From positions 1 to 64,000 of the forward strand of contig NZ_JAMFKN010000006.1 of the NCBI RefSeq assembly GCF_023487995.1: a DNA stretch of 64,000 nt. Reading direction: 5' to 3'. A model generated the notes under the pieces. That model did not search any database and was not told where the DNA came from. It was given only the letters and a program-made list of their open reading frames with translations. The DNA comes from Thermohalobaculum sediminis (GTDB taxonomy: Bacteria > Pseudomonadota > Alphaproteobacteria > Rhodobacterales > Rhodobacteraceae). Shown piece after piece: positions 26,975-36,325 of this stretch. The position numbers were made by a program, and so were the translations under genes. Position 1 is the first letter of the stretch, and each line of letters starts with the position of its first letter.

Positions 26975-26990
26975 GAATTAGATCAAATTC
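26975..26990. promoter_or_regulatory. Near-palindrome GAATTAGATCAAATTC
   Basis: A 16-bp AT-rich sequence, palindromic except one symmetric pair, 76 bp upstream of the regulator start in otherwise GC-rich DNA. It may be part of the promoter or an operator. Weak. Confidence 0.3.
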
Positions 26991-27010
26991 TGCCGGTTGC
27001 CCGGCCGCAA

Positions 27011-27026
27011 TGTGAAACTTCTCACA
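27011..27026. promoter_or_regulatory. CRP-type palindrome TGTGA-N6-TCACA upstream of the Crp-family gene
   Basis: TGTGA at 27011-27015 and TCACA at 27022-27026 exactly match the two CRP half-sites with N6 spacing. The nearest gene is the Crp-family regulator reading left from 26899, whose recognition helix predicts this target. Confidence 0.6.
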
Positions 27027-27165
27027 GCCCGACGGCGCGGAGCCATGCGACAGCGGGTGTGTCGGCGCCTCCCCGCCGAGCACAGGGCGTGCGGGGCGGG
27101 GGCGGTCCGGGGGGACCGAGTTGGTCGGCGTGCGTTCCGTAGGTACCTTGCGTAAATCGGTGCAG

Positions 27166-27195
27166 CGGGCGGCTTTCTCCGGGGCCGCCCGTTTT
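27166..27195. terminator. Terminator-like hairpin at the reductase 3' end
   Basis: CGGGCGGC (27166-27173) pairs with GCCGCCCG (27184-27191), followed on the plus strand by TTTT. It immediately follows the stop of the minus-strand reductase gene. The T-run is on the opposite strand, so efficiency for that gene is doubtful. Confidence 0.4.
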
Positions 27196-28426
27196 ACCGT
27201 CCGCCCTGGGTGGCCTCGGCCAGCGTCTTGAGGTCGAGCGCGCTGTCGGCAATGGCCGCAGGACTGGGAGAGTGGCCCATCTCGAGCCAGCGCTTTCCCT
27301 GCATGTAGGCCTTGGGATCGTTCATCGCGTCCACCGCGAGGAAGCGATCGCCCTCGAAATACCAGACCGATTCGGCGCCCGCGCGCGTGCCGGGGCGCCG
27401 GACCGTGCGGGTGTAGCCCAGATTGAGCCCAGCGATCTGAAGCCGTGCCGCGTACTGGTCCGACCAGAACCATGGGACCGGGCGATAGGGCGCGGTCGCA
27501 CCGTGGATCGCGTTCGCGGCGTGTTCGGCCATGTCGATGGCGTTCTGCACGGACTCGAGCCGCACCCGTCCGCCGCGCCACGGGAACGAGGCACAGTCCC
27601 CGGCCGCGAAGATCGCCGGATCGGACGTGCGGCACATCTGGTCGGCCGCGATGCCGTTCTCGATCCGCAGCCCGGTGCGCTCGGCCAGCGCGGTGGCGGG
27701 ATCGACCCCGACGCCGACCACGACGAAATCGACAGCCAGCGACTCGCCCCCGGCCAGAACCGCGCGGGCGACGCGCCCGTCCTCGCCTTCGAGCCGCTCG
27801 AGCCCCGTGCCTTCGCGCATGTCGACGCCGTTCGAGCGGTGCAGGCGGCGGAAGAACTCGGCGGTCTCGGGCGCCGCGACGCGTCCGAGAATGCGCGGCG
27901 CGGCCTCGATCAGCGTGACGGCAAGGCCCTTCTGCGCCGCGACCGCCGCGGCCTCGAGCCCGATATAACCACCGCCCACGATCAGCACGCGACGCCCCTC
28001 GGCGAATTCGGGCCGCATCGCGTCGACATCGGCCAGCGTGCGCACGGTGTAGACCCCGGCGAGGTCACCGCCGATGGCGGCCGGCAGGCGGCGGGGCACC
28101 GCGCCCGTCGTCAGCGCCACGACGTCATAGCCGAGGCGCCGACCGGCGGTGACCACCTCGCGCGACGCGCGGTCGATCGCCTCGACCCGTTCGCCGGTGA
28201 CCAGCGTGATGTTGCGCTCGGCATAGAAGCGGCGGGGCTTGAGATGCAGCCGCTCGACCGTCATCTCGCCGAGGAGGTATTTCTTCGACAGCGGCGGGCG
28301 CTGGTAAGGGATCTCGGCCTCGTCCCCGATCAGGGTGATGGGCCCCGAATGTCCCAGGTCGCGAAGCTTCGCGGCCAGCGAATGACCCGCCTGACCGGCG
28401 CCGATGACGACGACTCTGCGGCCCAT
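27194..28426 (-). CDS. FAD-dependent ferredoxin/rubredoxin reductase
   Basis: 410 residues from the ATG at 28426 (GGGAGGAGAGC upstream). FAD-binding Rossmann motif VVIGAGQAGHSLAAKL at the N-terminus, IPYQRPPLSKKYL (class hallmark of putidaredoxin/rubredoxin reductases), NAD-binding LIVGGGYIGLEAAAVA in the middle, the second FAD motif DPAIFAAGDCA, then a C-terminal reductase domain (VPWFWSDQYAARLQIAGL). Such enzymes pass electrons from NAD(P)H to a ferredoxin that serves a P450 or dioxygenase. No partner gene is visible here. Confidence 0.9.
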   Translation of the reverse strand: MGRRVVVIGAGQAGHSLAAKLRDLGHSGPITLIGDEAEIPYQRPPLSKKYLLGEMTVERLHLKPRRFYAERNITLVTGERVEAIDRASREVVTAGRRLGYDVVALTTGAVPRRLPAAIGGDLAGVYTVRTLADVDAMRPEFAEGRRVLIVGGGYIGLEAAAVAAQKGLAVTLIEAAPRILGRVAAPETAEFFRRLHRSNGVDMREGTGLERLEGEDGRVARAVLAGGESLAVDFVVVGVGVDPATALAERTGLRIENGIAADQMCRTSDPAIFAAGDCASFPWRGGRVRLESVQNAIDMAEHAANAIHGATAPYRPVPWFWSDQYAARLQIAGLNLGYTRTVRRPGTRAGAESVWYFEGDRFLAVDAMNDPKAYMQGKRWLEMGHSPSPAAIADSALDLKTLAEATQGGR

Positions 28427-28503
28427 GCTCTCCTCCCGTTGTTCTTGGTATACCAGATGCCAGATCCGGCAGCGGAATGCAATCCCCAAGATCCGGAAGG
28501 CCA

Positions 28504-28533
28504 AGGGCCGCGCCCCCTGCAGGGCGCGGCCCT
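28504..28533 (-). terminator. 12-bp-stem hairpin downstream of clpA
   Basis: AGGGCCGCGCCC (28504-28515) pairs perfectly with GGGCGCGGCCCT (28522-28533). It lies 23 bp after the clpA stop on the minus strand. T-run weak. Confidence 0.5.
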
Positions 28534-28555
28534 CCGATCGTGGGGTCCGGGCGCG

Positions 28556-30892
28556 TCAGCCCGCGGTCAGCAGCGGCGTGGCTTTCCCGCCCGTCAGCCG
28601 CGGCTTGTCGGGCGGCAGGATTTGCAGGTCGATCTTGCCATCCTTCACCCCGATTCGCACGACGCCGCCCTTGGCGAGCCGGCCGAACAGCAGCTCCTCG
28701 GCCAGCGGCTTCTTGATATGTTCCTGGATCACGCGGCCCAGAGGGCGGGCGCCCATGGTCATGTCGTAGCCCTTTTCGGCCAGCCATTCGGCGGCGGGGC
28801 GGGTCAGGTCGATCGAGACGCCGCGATCCATGAGCTGGGCTTCGAGCTGGAGGACGAATTTCTCGACCACCTGGAGGATCACCTCGCGCGGCAACGCGCC
28901 AAACGAGATCACTGCATCCAGCCGGTTGCGGAACTCGGGGCTGAACATCCGCTCGATGGCGGCCTGGTCCTCGCCCTCGCGCCGCTCGCGGCCGAAGCCG
29001 ATGGCGGCCTTGGCCTGCTCCTGCGCGCCCGCGTTCGAGGTCATGATCAGGATCACGTTGCGGAAGTTCACCTGCTTGCCGTTGTGATCGGTCAGCTTCC
29101 CGTGGTCCATCACCTGCAGGAGGATGTTGAACACGTCCGGATGCGCCTTCTCGATCTCGTCGAGCAGCAGCACGCAGTGCGGGTGCTGGTCCACGCCATC
29201 GGTCAGGAGCCCGCCCTGGTCGAAGCCGACATAACCCGGCGGCGCGCCGATCAGGCGGCTCACCGAATGCTTCTCCATGTATTCCGACATGTCGAAGCGC
29301 AGCATCTCGACGCCCAGAATCGAGGCAAGCTGCTTCGCCACCTCGGTCTTGCCGACGCCGGTGGGGCCAGCGAACAGGTAGCAGCCGATCGGCTTCTCGG
29401 GCTCGCGCAGGCCCGCGCGGGCGAGCTTGATGGCCGAGGCGAGCGCGTCGATCGCCGTCTCCTGCCCGAACACCACGCGCTTGAGCGAGCCCTCGAGGTC
29501 GCGCAGCGTCTCGGCGTCGCTCTTCGAGACGGTCTTGGGCGGGATGCGCGCGATCTTCGAGACCACCGCCTCGATCTCCTTCGGCGTGATCGTCTTGCGG
29601 CGCTTGGCCACCGGCAGCAGGTGCTGGGCCGCGCCCGCCTCGTCGATCACGTCGATTGCCTTGTCGGGAAGCTTGCGGTCGTTGATGTAGCGCGCCGAGA
29701 GATCGACCGCCGACTTGATCGCGTCGGCGGTGTACTTCACGTCGTGATGCTCCTCGAAGAAGGGCTTCAAGCCCTTCAGGATCTTGACCGTGTCGTCGAT
29801 CGTGGGCTCGTTCACGTCGATCTTCTGGAAGCGCCGGCTCAGCGCACGGTCCTTCTCGAAGTGCTGGCGGAATTCGTTGTAGGTGGTCGAACCCATGCAG
29901 CGCAGCGTGCCCGACTGGAGCGCGGGCTTCAGCAGGTTCGAGGCGTCCATCGCCCCGCCCGTGGTCGCACCCGCGCCGATCACCGTGTGGATCTCGTCGA
30001 TGAACAGGATCGCGTCGGGGTGTTCCTCCAACTCCTTGATGACCGACTTCAGCCTCTCCTCGAAATCGCCGCGGTAGCGCGTGCCGGCAAGCAGCGCGCC
30101 CATGTCGAGCGAGTAGATCGTGGCGCCCTCCAGCACCTCGGGCACCTCGCCGAGAATGATCTTGCGCGCGAGCCCCTCGGCGATCGCGGTCTTGCCGACG
30201 CCGGGGTCGCCCACCAGCAACGGATTGTTCTTGCGCCGGCGGCACAGCACCTGGATGCAGCGCTCTACTTCCAGCTCGCGCCCGATCAGCGGGTCGACCC
30301 GGCCTTGGCGCGCCTTGGCGTTGAGATCCACGCAGAATTTGCCCAGCGAGGTTTCCTCGGCCTTCTCGTCGCGGCTGCTGGCGCGCGTGTTCTGCTGCTC
30401 GGCCTCGGGCTCCTCGGCGCCCCGCACGGCGCGGCTCTCGCCGAAGGCGGGGTCCTTGGCGACACCGTGGCTGAGGAAATTGACCGCGTCATAGCGGGTC
30501 ATGTCCTGTTCCTGCAGGAAGAACGCGGCATGGCTCTCGCGCTCGTTGAAGATCGCGACCAGAACGTTCGCGCCCGTGACCTCCGAGCGGCCCGAGGACT
30601 GGACATGGATCGCCGCGCGCTGGATCACCCGCTGGAAGCCTGTCGAGGGCGTCGCCTCGGCGCCTTCGCCATCGAACACCAGCGTTTCCAGTTCGGTGTC
30701 CACGAAACGCGTCAGCGTCGCGCGCAACTCGCCCAGATCGACCGAGCAGGCGCGCATGACGCGCGCCGCGTCGGGCTCGTCGATCAGCGCCAGCAGCAGG
30801 TGCTCGAGCGTCGCGAGCTCGTGCCGCCGGGCATTCGCGAGCCCGATCGCGCGATGGATCGCGTCTTCGAGCGTTGCGGTCAGTGAGGGCAT
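28556..30892 (-). CDS. clpA: ATP-dependent Clp protease ATPase subunit ClpA
   Basis: 778 residues, near the family length. Clp-N double repeat (1-140), AAA1 with [13 protein letters not shown] (about 222-234), AAA2 with [13 protein letters not shown] (about 505-517) and the IGF-like ClpP-docking loop [20 protein letters not shown], without the ClpB middle coiled coil. It unfolds substrates for ClpP, with ClpS delivering N-end-rule proteins. clpS lies 147 bp upstream on the same strand, the standard alphaproteobacterial arrangement. Confidence 0.97.
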   Translation of the reverse strand: MPSLTATLEDAIHRAIGLANARRHELATLEHLLLALIDEPDAARVMRACSVDLGELRATLTRFVDTELETLVFDGEGAEATPSTGFQRVIQRAAIHVQSSGRSEVTGANVLVAIFNERESHAAFFLQEQDMTRYDAVNFLSHGVAKDPAFGESRAVRGAEEPEAEQQNTRASSRDEKAEETSLGKFCVDLNAKARQGRVDPLIGRELEVERCIQVLCRRRKNNPLLVGDPGVGKTAIAEGLARKIILGEVPEVLEGATIYSLDMGALLAGTRYRGDFEERLKSVIKELEEHPDAILFIDEIHTVIGAGATTGGAMDASNLLKPALQSGTLRCMGSTTYNEFRQHFEKDRALSRRFQKIDVNEPTIDDTVKILKGLKPFFEEHHDVKYTADAIKSAVDLSARYINDRKLPDKAIDVIDEAGAAQHLLPVAKRRKTITPKEIEAVVSKIARIPPKTVSKSDAETLRDLEGSLKRVVFGQETAIDALASAIKLARAGLREPEKPIGCYLFAGPTGVGKTEVAKQLASILGVEMLRFDMSEYMEKHSVSRLIGAPPGYVGFDQGGLLTDGVDQHPHCVLLLDEIEKAHPDVFNILLQVMDHGKLTDHNGKQVNFRNVILIMTSNAGAQEQAKAAIGFGRERREGEDQAAIERMFSPEFRNRLDAVISFGALPREVILQVVEKFVLQLEAQLMDRGVSIDLTRPAAEWLAEKGYDMTMGARPLGRVIQEHIKKPLAEELLFGRLAKGGVVRIGVKDGKIDLQILPPDKPRLTGGKATPLLTAG

Positions 30893-31039
30893 CGAACTCT
30901 CCTATGGGCCGGCCACCGGCATACCCGCAGGGTCCGCGCGCATCGCGGCTCACCCGTCAGGCATGCGCATATCGATTATCTTGGGCCTCTCAGGCCCGCG
31001 ATCAAGCGCAACTTCGCGTGTGCCGCGAATAATGCGCGA

Positions 31040-31438
31040 TCACTCTTTCTCCATCGTGCATTGCAACGGATGCTGGTTCGATCTGGCGCAGTCCATGACC
31101 TGCGTGACCTTGGTCTCGGCGATCTCGAACGGATAGACGCCAACGACCGCGACACCCTTGTTGTGCACGGTGAGCATGATGTCCACGGCGCGGCCATGGT
31201 CCATGTTGAAGAAGCGCTGCAGGACGTAGACGACGAACTCCATCGGCGTGTAGTCGTCGTTGAGCATGAGGACCTTGTAGAGCGAGGGCCGCTTGGTCTT
31301 GGGCTTGGCCTTGACCGCGAGCCCGGCCTTGCCTCGCCCGCCGCCGTTGTCGTCGCCCGCGCTCGCACGGATGGCCACAGCGCCGCCATGCGGCGGGCGC
31401 GTCGGGATCGCGTCAAGGCGGTCGGCGGTCGGCGTCAT
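31040..31438 (-). CDS. clpS: ATP-dependent Clp protease adaptor ClpS
   Basis: 132 residues. The ClpS core has [46 protein letters not shown] and a C-terminal helix. The extra Pro/Ala/Lys-rich N-terminal extension of about 45 residues makes it longer than E. coli ClpS (106). ClpS recognises destabilising N-terminal residues and hands substrates to ClpA, encoded just downstream. Confidence 0.96.
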   Translation of the reverse strand: MTPTADRLDAIPTRPPHGGAVAIRASAGDDNGGGRGKAGLAVKAKPKTKRPSLYKVLMLNDDYTPMEFVVYVLQRFFNMDHGRAVDIMLTVHNKGVAVVGVYPFEIAETKVTQVMDCARSNQHPLQCTMEKE

Positions 31439-31538
31439 GGCGTCAGTCTTCCGGGCGGCGTCTCGGTCGGGGCCTGCGCGTGCGAAGGCGCGGGGCCCGG
31501 TCCTGCCCGCCAGCATATATTCGCCACGCCGGAATAGG

Positions 31539-31562
31539 AAAGGGGGGCCGAGGCCCCCCTTT
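31539..31562 (-). terminator. Intrinsic terminator of the phasin gene
   Basis: AAAGGGGGGCC (31539-31549) and GGCCCCCCTTT (31552-31562) form a perfect 11-bp stem ending in TTT on the minus strand, 29 bp past the phasin stop. Confidence 0.8.
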
Positions 31563-31590
31563 GATCGGTGTCGCGTCTCGTGCGCGAGGC

Positions 31591-32022
31591 TCAGGCGCCG
31601 AGGCCCTTGAACGCGCCGACGGCGGCGTTGAAGCGGGCATTGACCGGCTCGGCCGCGTCCTTCGAGGCAGCGGTCAGGATCTCGTTCACCTTGGTCGCCT
31701 GGGCGACGAAGCCCTCGATCGCGCTCTTGCCGAAGGCGGTCTGCTTCTCGACCAGTTCGCTGATCGACTTGCAGGCGGTCATGTCCTTGGCGGCGGCGAG
31801 GCTGTCCTCGTAGGCCTTCTTCGAGTAGGCGAGCATCTCGGCGTTCACCGTCTCGATCGCCTTGGCGGCGATCTTCGACGAGGTCACCAGCGCCTCGACA
31901 TTCTCCTGGCCGAAGGCGGCGGCGTCCTCGACGCCCTTCGCGACCTTCTCGACGTTCTGCTCGATGGTCTTCTGCGCCTCGGTGGCGAAGTCTTCGACCT
32001 TCTTCGTGGCGGTCTTGGTCAT
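31591..32022 (-). CDS. Phasin family protein
   Basis: 143 residues from the ATG at 32022 (AAGGAGA upstream). All-helical, Ala/Lys/Glu-rich with phasin-2 features: [36 protein letters not shown] and [20 protein letters not shown]. Phasins coat polyhydroxyalkanoate granules and stop them coalescing. No PHA synthase is in this window. The gene is monocistronic with its own terminator. Confidence 0.88.
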   Translation of the reverse strand: MTKTATKKVEDFATEAQKTIEQNVEKVAKGVEDAAAFGQENVEALVTSSKIAAKAIETVNAEMLAYSKKAYEDSLAAAKDMTACKSISELVEKQTAFGKSAIEGFVAQATKVNEILTAASKDAAEPVNARFNAAVGAFKGLGA

Positions 32023-32329
32023 CTCGCGTCTCCTTGCGATGCCGCGCAGCGCGCGGGCTTGAACTTTGCGATGCCGGTGCGGTCCGACTTGACCGAAGAT
32101 GTAGGAGAAATGCTGCGCCGCGTCAAGAATGATGGTGCGTTGCACAAATTCCTGCGACGCCCCGCCGCGCCGGGCTCGCCGGACAGACGTTAAGATCCTG
32201 TTAGCCAAAATGAGACAAAAGGGGATTCTCAATCTGCCGACAGTCTGTTAGGCTGCTTTTCAAAAGCAGGCGATGGAAGCGGTCAGTCAGAGCCGCGCCG
32301 AGGCAGAGTTCAGTGAGGCGGGGGTGGCA

Positions 32330-33670
32330 ATGAGACTCCTCGGGCGGGGAATCATACTTGTGGCGTTGTGCACCGTGGTGGCCGTGGTATCGGTTCCTGC
32401 GAAGGCGGCGCCCTATGCGGCGATCGTGATGGACATGCGCGACGGCAGTGTCCTTCACGCCGACAATGCCGACCGGGTGCAACACCCGGCATCGCTCACA
32501 AAGATGATGACGCTCTATCTCGCCTTCGAGGCGGTCGAGAGCGGGCAGCTTGGTCTCGATCAGTCGGTGCGCGTCTCGCGCAACGCGGCGCGGCAGCCGC
32601 CGTCGAAGCTCTACCTCAAGGAAGGCTCGCGGGTGACCATCCGCAGCCTGATCCGCGCCGCCGCGATCAAGTCGGCGAACGATGCCGCGATGGTGCTGGC
32701 CGAGGCGATCGGCGGGTCCGAGGCGGGCTTCGCCAAGCTCATGACCGACAAGGCGCGCGCGCTGGGCATGCGGAACACGACCTTCCGCAACCCGCATGGC
32801 CTCACCGAGAAGGGGCATGTGACGACCGCGCGCGACATGGCGATCCTCGCGCGGCACCTCTATTTCGATTTTCCCGCGTACTACAACGTCTTCAGCAAGC
32901 GCAGCGACATCGCCGCGGGCAAGCGGATCTGGACCACGAACCGGCTGCTGGGCAGCTACCGCGGCGCCGAGGGGATGAAGACCGGCTACACCCGCGCGGC
33001 GGGCTACAATCTCGTGGCCGTCGCGGCGCGCGGCAGCGAGCGGGTCATCGCCGTCGTGCTCGGCGGGCGCAGCTCGCGCGCCCGGAACGACAAGGTGGCC
33101 GAGCTGCTCGACCTCGGCTTCCGCAAGGCGCCGACCCGCGTCGCCATCGTCCGCCCGCAGGCTGCCGCGGTGCAGACCCGCGTGGCCGAGGCCCCGATCC
33201 CCGAGCCGAAGCCCGAGCTGGCACCGACGGGCCTAGCCGCGCTATCGGAGGCGTTCTCGAGCGAGGCGGTTGCTGCGACGCGGCCAAGTGCGCCAGTCGT
33301 CACCGCGGGCGGTCGCGGCACCCGCCATGCTCCGGTGCGCGCGGCCCTGCCCCGCATCAAGCCGGGCAGTGGCGGCACGCGCATCGCTCTGGTCGAGCCC
33401 AAGCCGATGCCCGTGGCGCGCCCCGACTGGTCGGTGACGCTGGGCGAGTATCGCGATCAGGCCGAGGCGGTGGCCATCGCGACCTCCGTGTCGCTGGCCG
33501 ACATCGCCGGGCTCGACGGCGCCGCTCCTCGGATCGAGGAGGTGAACGGCGCGCGCGGCAAGCTCTACAGGGTCGAGGTGACCGGCCTCGATCCGCGCGC
33601 GGCCGAGTCGACCTGCTCGACCTTGCGCGCGCACGGGACTGCCTGCTCGGCGATCAGCCCGCAGGACTGA
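32330..33670 (+). CDS. D-alanyl-D-alanine carboxypeptidase (PBP5/6 family) with SPOR domain
   Basis: 446 residues. Signal peptide (about 1-27), then the serine peptidase S11 domain: SLTK (S55, K58), SAN and KTG (EGMKTGYTRA). A Pro/Ala-rich linker leads to a C-terminal SPOR-like domain (DWSVTLGEYRDQAEAVAIATS to LRAHGTACSAI). It trims the terminal D-Ala of peptidoglycan pentapeptides; the SPOR domain binds denuded septal glycan, directing it to division sites. The ATG at 32330 follows GGGGTGGC and starts right at the signal peptide; an ATG at 32273 is in frame. Confidence 0.93.
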   Translation: MRLLGRGIILVALCTVVAVVSVPAKAAPYAAIVMDMRDGSVLHADNADRVQHPASLTKMMTLYLAFEAVESGQLGLDQSVRVSRNAARQPPSKLYLKEGSRVTIRSLIRAAAIKSANDAAMVLAEAIGGSEAGFAKLMTDKARALGMRNTTFRNPHGLTEKGHVTTARDMAILARHLYFDFPAYYNVFSKRSDIAAGKRIWTTNRLLGSYRGAEGMKTGYTRAAGYNLVAVAARGSERVIAVVLGGRSSRARNDKVAELLDLGFRKAPTRVAIVRPQAAAVQTRVAEAPIPEPKPELAPTGLAALSEAFSSEAVAATRPSAPVVTAGGRGTRHAPVRAALPRIKPGSGGTRIALVEPKPMPVARPDWSVTLGEYRDQAEAVAIATSVSLADIAGLDGAAPRIEEVNGARGKLYRVEVTGLDPRAAESTCSTLRAHGTACSAISPQD

Positions 33671-33721
33671 GCAATGGGCGCGCCGGTGCGCGCGCCTTAT
33701 CCGGTCTCCCTGTCGAACCTT

Positions 33722-33749
33722 GCCCCCGTCGTCTCGGCGGGGGCGTTTT
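33722..33749 (+). terminator. Intrinsic terminator after the carboxypeptidase gene
   Basis: GCCCCCG (33722-33728) pairs with CGGGGGC (33738-33744), followed by GTTTT on the plus strand. Confidence 0.65.
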
Positions 33750-33907
33750 CCTGGCGGCCCATGACATCGCGCGCAAGCCGCCTTCGCGGGCCGCGCCTGC
33801 ACAGGCCGGGCGCCGCGTCGAGGGGATCGTGCTGTCAGGCGGAAGGTTGCCCGCCGCATGCCACCCGAGCGGGTCGCCCGCGAGGGCCGCTCCGACGGGC
33901 CGCGCTC

Positions 33908-34726
33908 TCAGACCAGCGCCGCGACGTCGGGCAGTTCCAGCGCCTTCACCATGTCGCGCACTTCCTGCCGCGCCGCGATATGGCTCATCGTGATGCTGAT
34001 CGCTCCGCCCTGCTTGAGGTCGAGCAGCGTGAGCCCGTTGAGGAACAGCTCGCGGAAGATGACGCGCTCCGAGAAGCCCGGCGCGATGCGGAAGCCGATC
34101 CGCTGCGACAGTTCCTCCATCACCTTGCCGACCTTGCGCTTGTTGCGCGATTCAAGCATCGAGATGCGGTTGCGCAGCACCACCCAGTCCATCGGCGGGC
34201 GGCCCGCCGCGGCGCGGCGCTGGCGCGCGGACCACACCATCTCGGCATAGATCGACGGCCCGGTCACCCTGCCGCTGACCGGATCGACCCGGCCAAGCAG
34301 GTCGAAATCCACGAGGCTGTCGTTGATCGGCGTGACCAGCGTGTCCGCCGCCGCGTGGGCCGCCTCGCTCAGCGTGGTGACCGCGCCGGGGGTATCGACG
34401 ACGATGAAGCGGCAGGTCTCGGACAGCCGCCCGATCGCCGCCGCCAGCGCCGCGCGCTCCTCGTCGGCGGCGTCCTCGCGGAGCGCGGCGCGGCTGGCGC
34501 CGACCTCGAGGCGCTCGGGCATCAGCAGCGGCTTGCCGACGCGCCGGCCCAGCGCCTCGCGGTTCTGGAGGTAGCGAAAGAAGCTCTGCTGGCGCAGGTC
34601 GAGATCGAGCGCGCCCACCCTGTGCCCCGCGCGCGCAAGCGCCACGAACAGGTGCATCGCGGTCGTCGACTTGCCGGCGCCGCCCTTCTCGTTGCCCAGA
34701 ACGATGACATGGGCTCGCCCGGTCAT
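33908..34726 (-). CDS. mipZ: Division-site-positioning ATPase MipZ
   Basis: 272 residues of the ParA/MinD family. The deviant Walker A is GNEKGGAGKST (11-21), switch regions contain DLDLRQQSFFRYLQNR and FIVVDTPGAVTTLSEAAH. MipZ-specific stretches are TPINDSLVDFDLLGRVDP, MDWVVLRNRISMLESRNKR and VIFRELFLNGLTLLDL. In Caulobacter MipZ dimers form a polar gradient that keeps FtsZ at midcell. It lies downstream of rpmE with a terminator between them. Confidence 0.93.
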   Translation of the reverse strand: MTGRAHVIVLGNEKGGAGKSTTAMHLFVALARAGHRVGALDLDLRQQSFFRYLQNREALGRRVGKPLLMPERLEVGASRAALREDAADEERAALAAAIGRLSETCRFIVVDTPGAVTTLSEAAHAAADTLVTPINDSLVDFDLLGRVDPVSGRVTGPSIYAEMVWSARQRRAAAGRPPMDWVVLRNRISMLESRNKRKVGKVMEELSQRIGFRIAPGFSERVIFRELFLNGLTLLDLKQGGAISITMSHIAARQEVRDMVKALELPDVAALV

Positions 34727-34768
34727 GCCGCCCCGACCTCCATCACGCACTCCTCGCCGCAACAGACG

Positions 34769-34796
34769 AAAACGCGCCCCGCCGAGGAGGGGCGCG
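34769..34796 (-). terminator. Intrinsic terminator of rpmE
   Basis: CGCGCCCC (34773-34780) pairs with GGGGCGCG (34789-34796) and ends in TTTT on the minus strand, about 50 bp beyond the rpmE stop. Confidence 0.8.
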
Positions 34797-34843
34797 CCTT
34801 ACCCGCCAGCCAGGCAGCCCGATCGGGCCGTGCCGGGCGATGC

Positions 34844-35065
34844 TCAGAAGCCGAAGCCCTCGAACTTCTTCTTGAACCGCGAAACGCGGCCGCCGGTGTC
34901 CATCAGGCGCTGCGAGCCGCCTGTCCAGGCGGGGTGCACGCTCGGGTCGATGTCGAGGGTCATGGTGTCCCCCGCCTTGCCCCAAGTGGTGCGCATCTGC
35001 ACGACCGAGCCGTCGGTCAGCGCCACGTTGATGACGTGGTATTCGGGATGGATGTCGGCCTTCAT
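34844..35065 (-). CDS. rpmE: 50S ribosomal protein L31
   Basis: 73 residues with [53 protein letters not shown] and RFKKKF. It has no cysteine, so it belongs to the zinc-free form of L31 (the usual CxxC is absent). GAGGAGC precedes the start. Single gene with a good terminator. Confidence 0.97.
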   Translation of the reverse strand: MKADIHPEYHVINVALTDGSVVQMRTTWGKAGDTMTLDIDPSVHPAWTGGSQRLMDTGGRVSRFKKKFEGFGF

Positions 35066-35338
35066 CAACTCGCTCCTCGGGCACGGTCGGGCGCCGGGGC
35101 CCGTTTGTCGAAAACGGCCCAGCGCAAACGAAGCATCGCCCCGCCGCTGCGCACCGGCCGGTGTCGCGCGGTGTATAGAGGAAGGCCCCCGGTGCGGCAA
35201 GTCCCGAAACGCCGGGCCGGCGCCGACTGGGGAAGGACGCTCTCTGGGGGAAGGAACTGGTAACCATCGGGCAGGGGAACCTTAACCCGCGTCGTGCTAG
35301 GGACCGGATCGTGCAGAACGCGTGAGACGAAGTGTGGA

Positions 35339-36307
35339 ATGAGCCCGACGACCGATCACCCCCCGGCCGCTGCGCGCGCCCCATCCTTCATCGCGACACG
35401 CTGCCCCGGTGCGTCCGCGCCGCCGAGATCCCCCGCCCAGCCCGTGCCCCGCTTGTCGCCCTGCGTGGACGCATTGCATCGCGAGGCGCCGCCGCACCCG
35501 CCGCGTCCAAGCCGGGCCGCGCTTCTCGCCGCGATCGACGACGGCGCGATCATTCCGGTCTTCCAGCCACAGGTGACGCTGCGCGGCGGCGCGCTGCTCG
35601 GGTTCGAGGCGCTGGCCCGCTGGCGTCTGCCGACGGGCGAACTCCTGCCGCCGGCCGCCTTCCTCGGCCCGGCCGCGGCGATGGGCCTGATCGAAAGGAT
35701 CGACGATGCGGTCCTTCGCGGGGCGCTCGACCGGCTCCGCGCCTGGCGGGGCCAGGGTATCGAGGTGCCGCGGGTCTCCGTCAACGTCTCCGCGGCCGCG
35801 CTGCGCGACCCGCGCTGGCTCGACCGGCTGCAGCTCCATCTCGATGAACGGGACCTGGTGCCCGCCGACATTGCCGTCGAGATCGTCGAATCCGTGCTGA
35901 TCGAGGACGATAACGACGTCGCGATTCGTAACGTCCGCGCGATGGCGCGCGCGGGCGTGGTGGTCGAACTCGACGACTTCGGATCGGGCCACGCGGCCTT
36001 CGCGAACCTGCTGCGCCTCGACCTCAGGGCGCTCAAGCTCGACCGGGCGCTGGCGCGGCACCTCGGCACCGACGGCCGCAGCGAGACGGTGATCCGTGCC
36101 GTCGCCGCCATGGCCACGGAACTTGGCCTTGGCACCATCGCCGAAGGCGCCGAGAGCGCGGCCGACATCGCCCGACTTGCCGCGCTCGGATGCGACGCGG
36201 TGCAGGGCTATGCAATTGCGCGCCCGATGCCTGGCGAGGACGCGACGCGCTGGCTCGCCGCTGCGCCGGACCTTCTCGCCGGGCCGGCATCGGGCCTCAG
36301 GGCGTAG
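35339..36307 (+). CDS. EAL-domain cyclic-di-GMP phosphodiesterase
   Basis: 322 residues. A Pro-rich, disordered N-terminal tail of about 55 residues is followed by a single EAL domain: E90-A-L in FEALARW, VNVSA, ELDDFGSGHAAF, KLDR, IAEGAES and QGYAIARPM. The main metal- and c-di-GMP-binding residues appear present, so activity is likely; FGSG deviates slightly from the usual FGTG. No sensor domain or membrane segment is visible. It ends 18 bp before the convergent prs stop. Confidence 0.88.
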   Translation: MSPTTDHPPAAARAPSFIATRCPGASAPPRSPAQPVPRLSPCVDALHREAPPHPPRPSRAALLAAIDDGAIIPVFQPQVTLRGGALLGFEALARWRLPTGELLPPAAFLGPAAAMGLIERIDDAVLRGALDRLRAWRGQGIEVPRVSVNVSAAALRDPRWLDRLQLHLDERDLVPADIAVEIVESVLIEDDNDVAIRNVRAMARAGVVVELDDFGSGHAAFANLLRLDLRALKLDRALARHLGTDGRSETVIRAVAAMATELGLGTIAEGAESAADIARLAALGCDAVQGYAIARPMPGEDATRWLAAAPDLLAGPASGLRA

Positions 36308-36325
36308 CGCCCGCGCCGAGCGCCG

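Noticed and set aside
27272-30886. Very long plus-strand frame opposite clpA and the reductase
   Set aside because: It is antisense to two strongly supported genes; its residues are Arg/His/Asp-rich shadow sequence caused by high GC at third positions, with no motif.
33674-35263. Long plus-strand frame over mipZ and rpmE
   Set aside because: MipZ and L31 on the minus strand have clear family motifs; the plus-strand reading has none.
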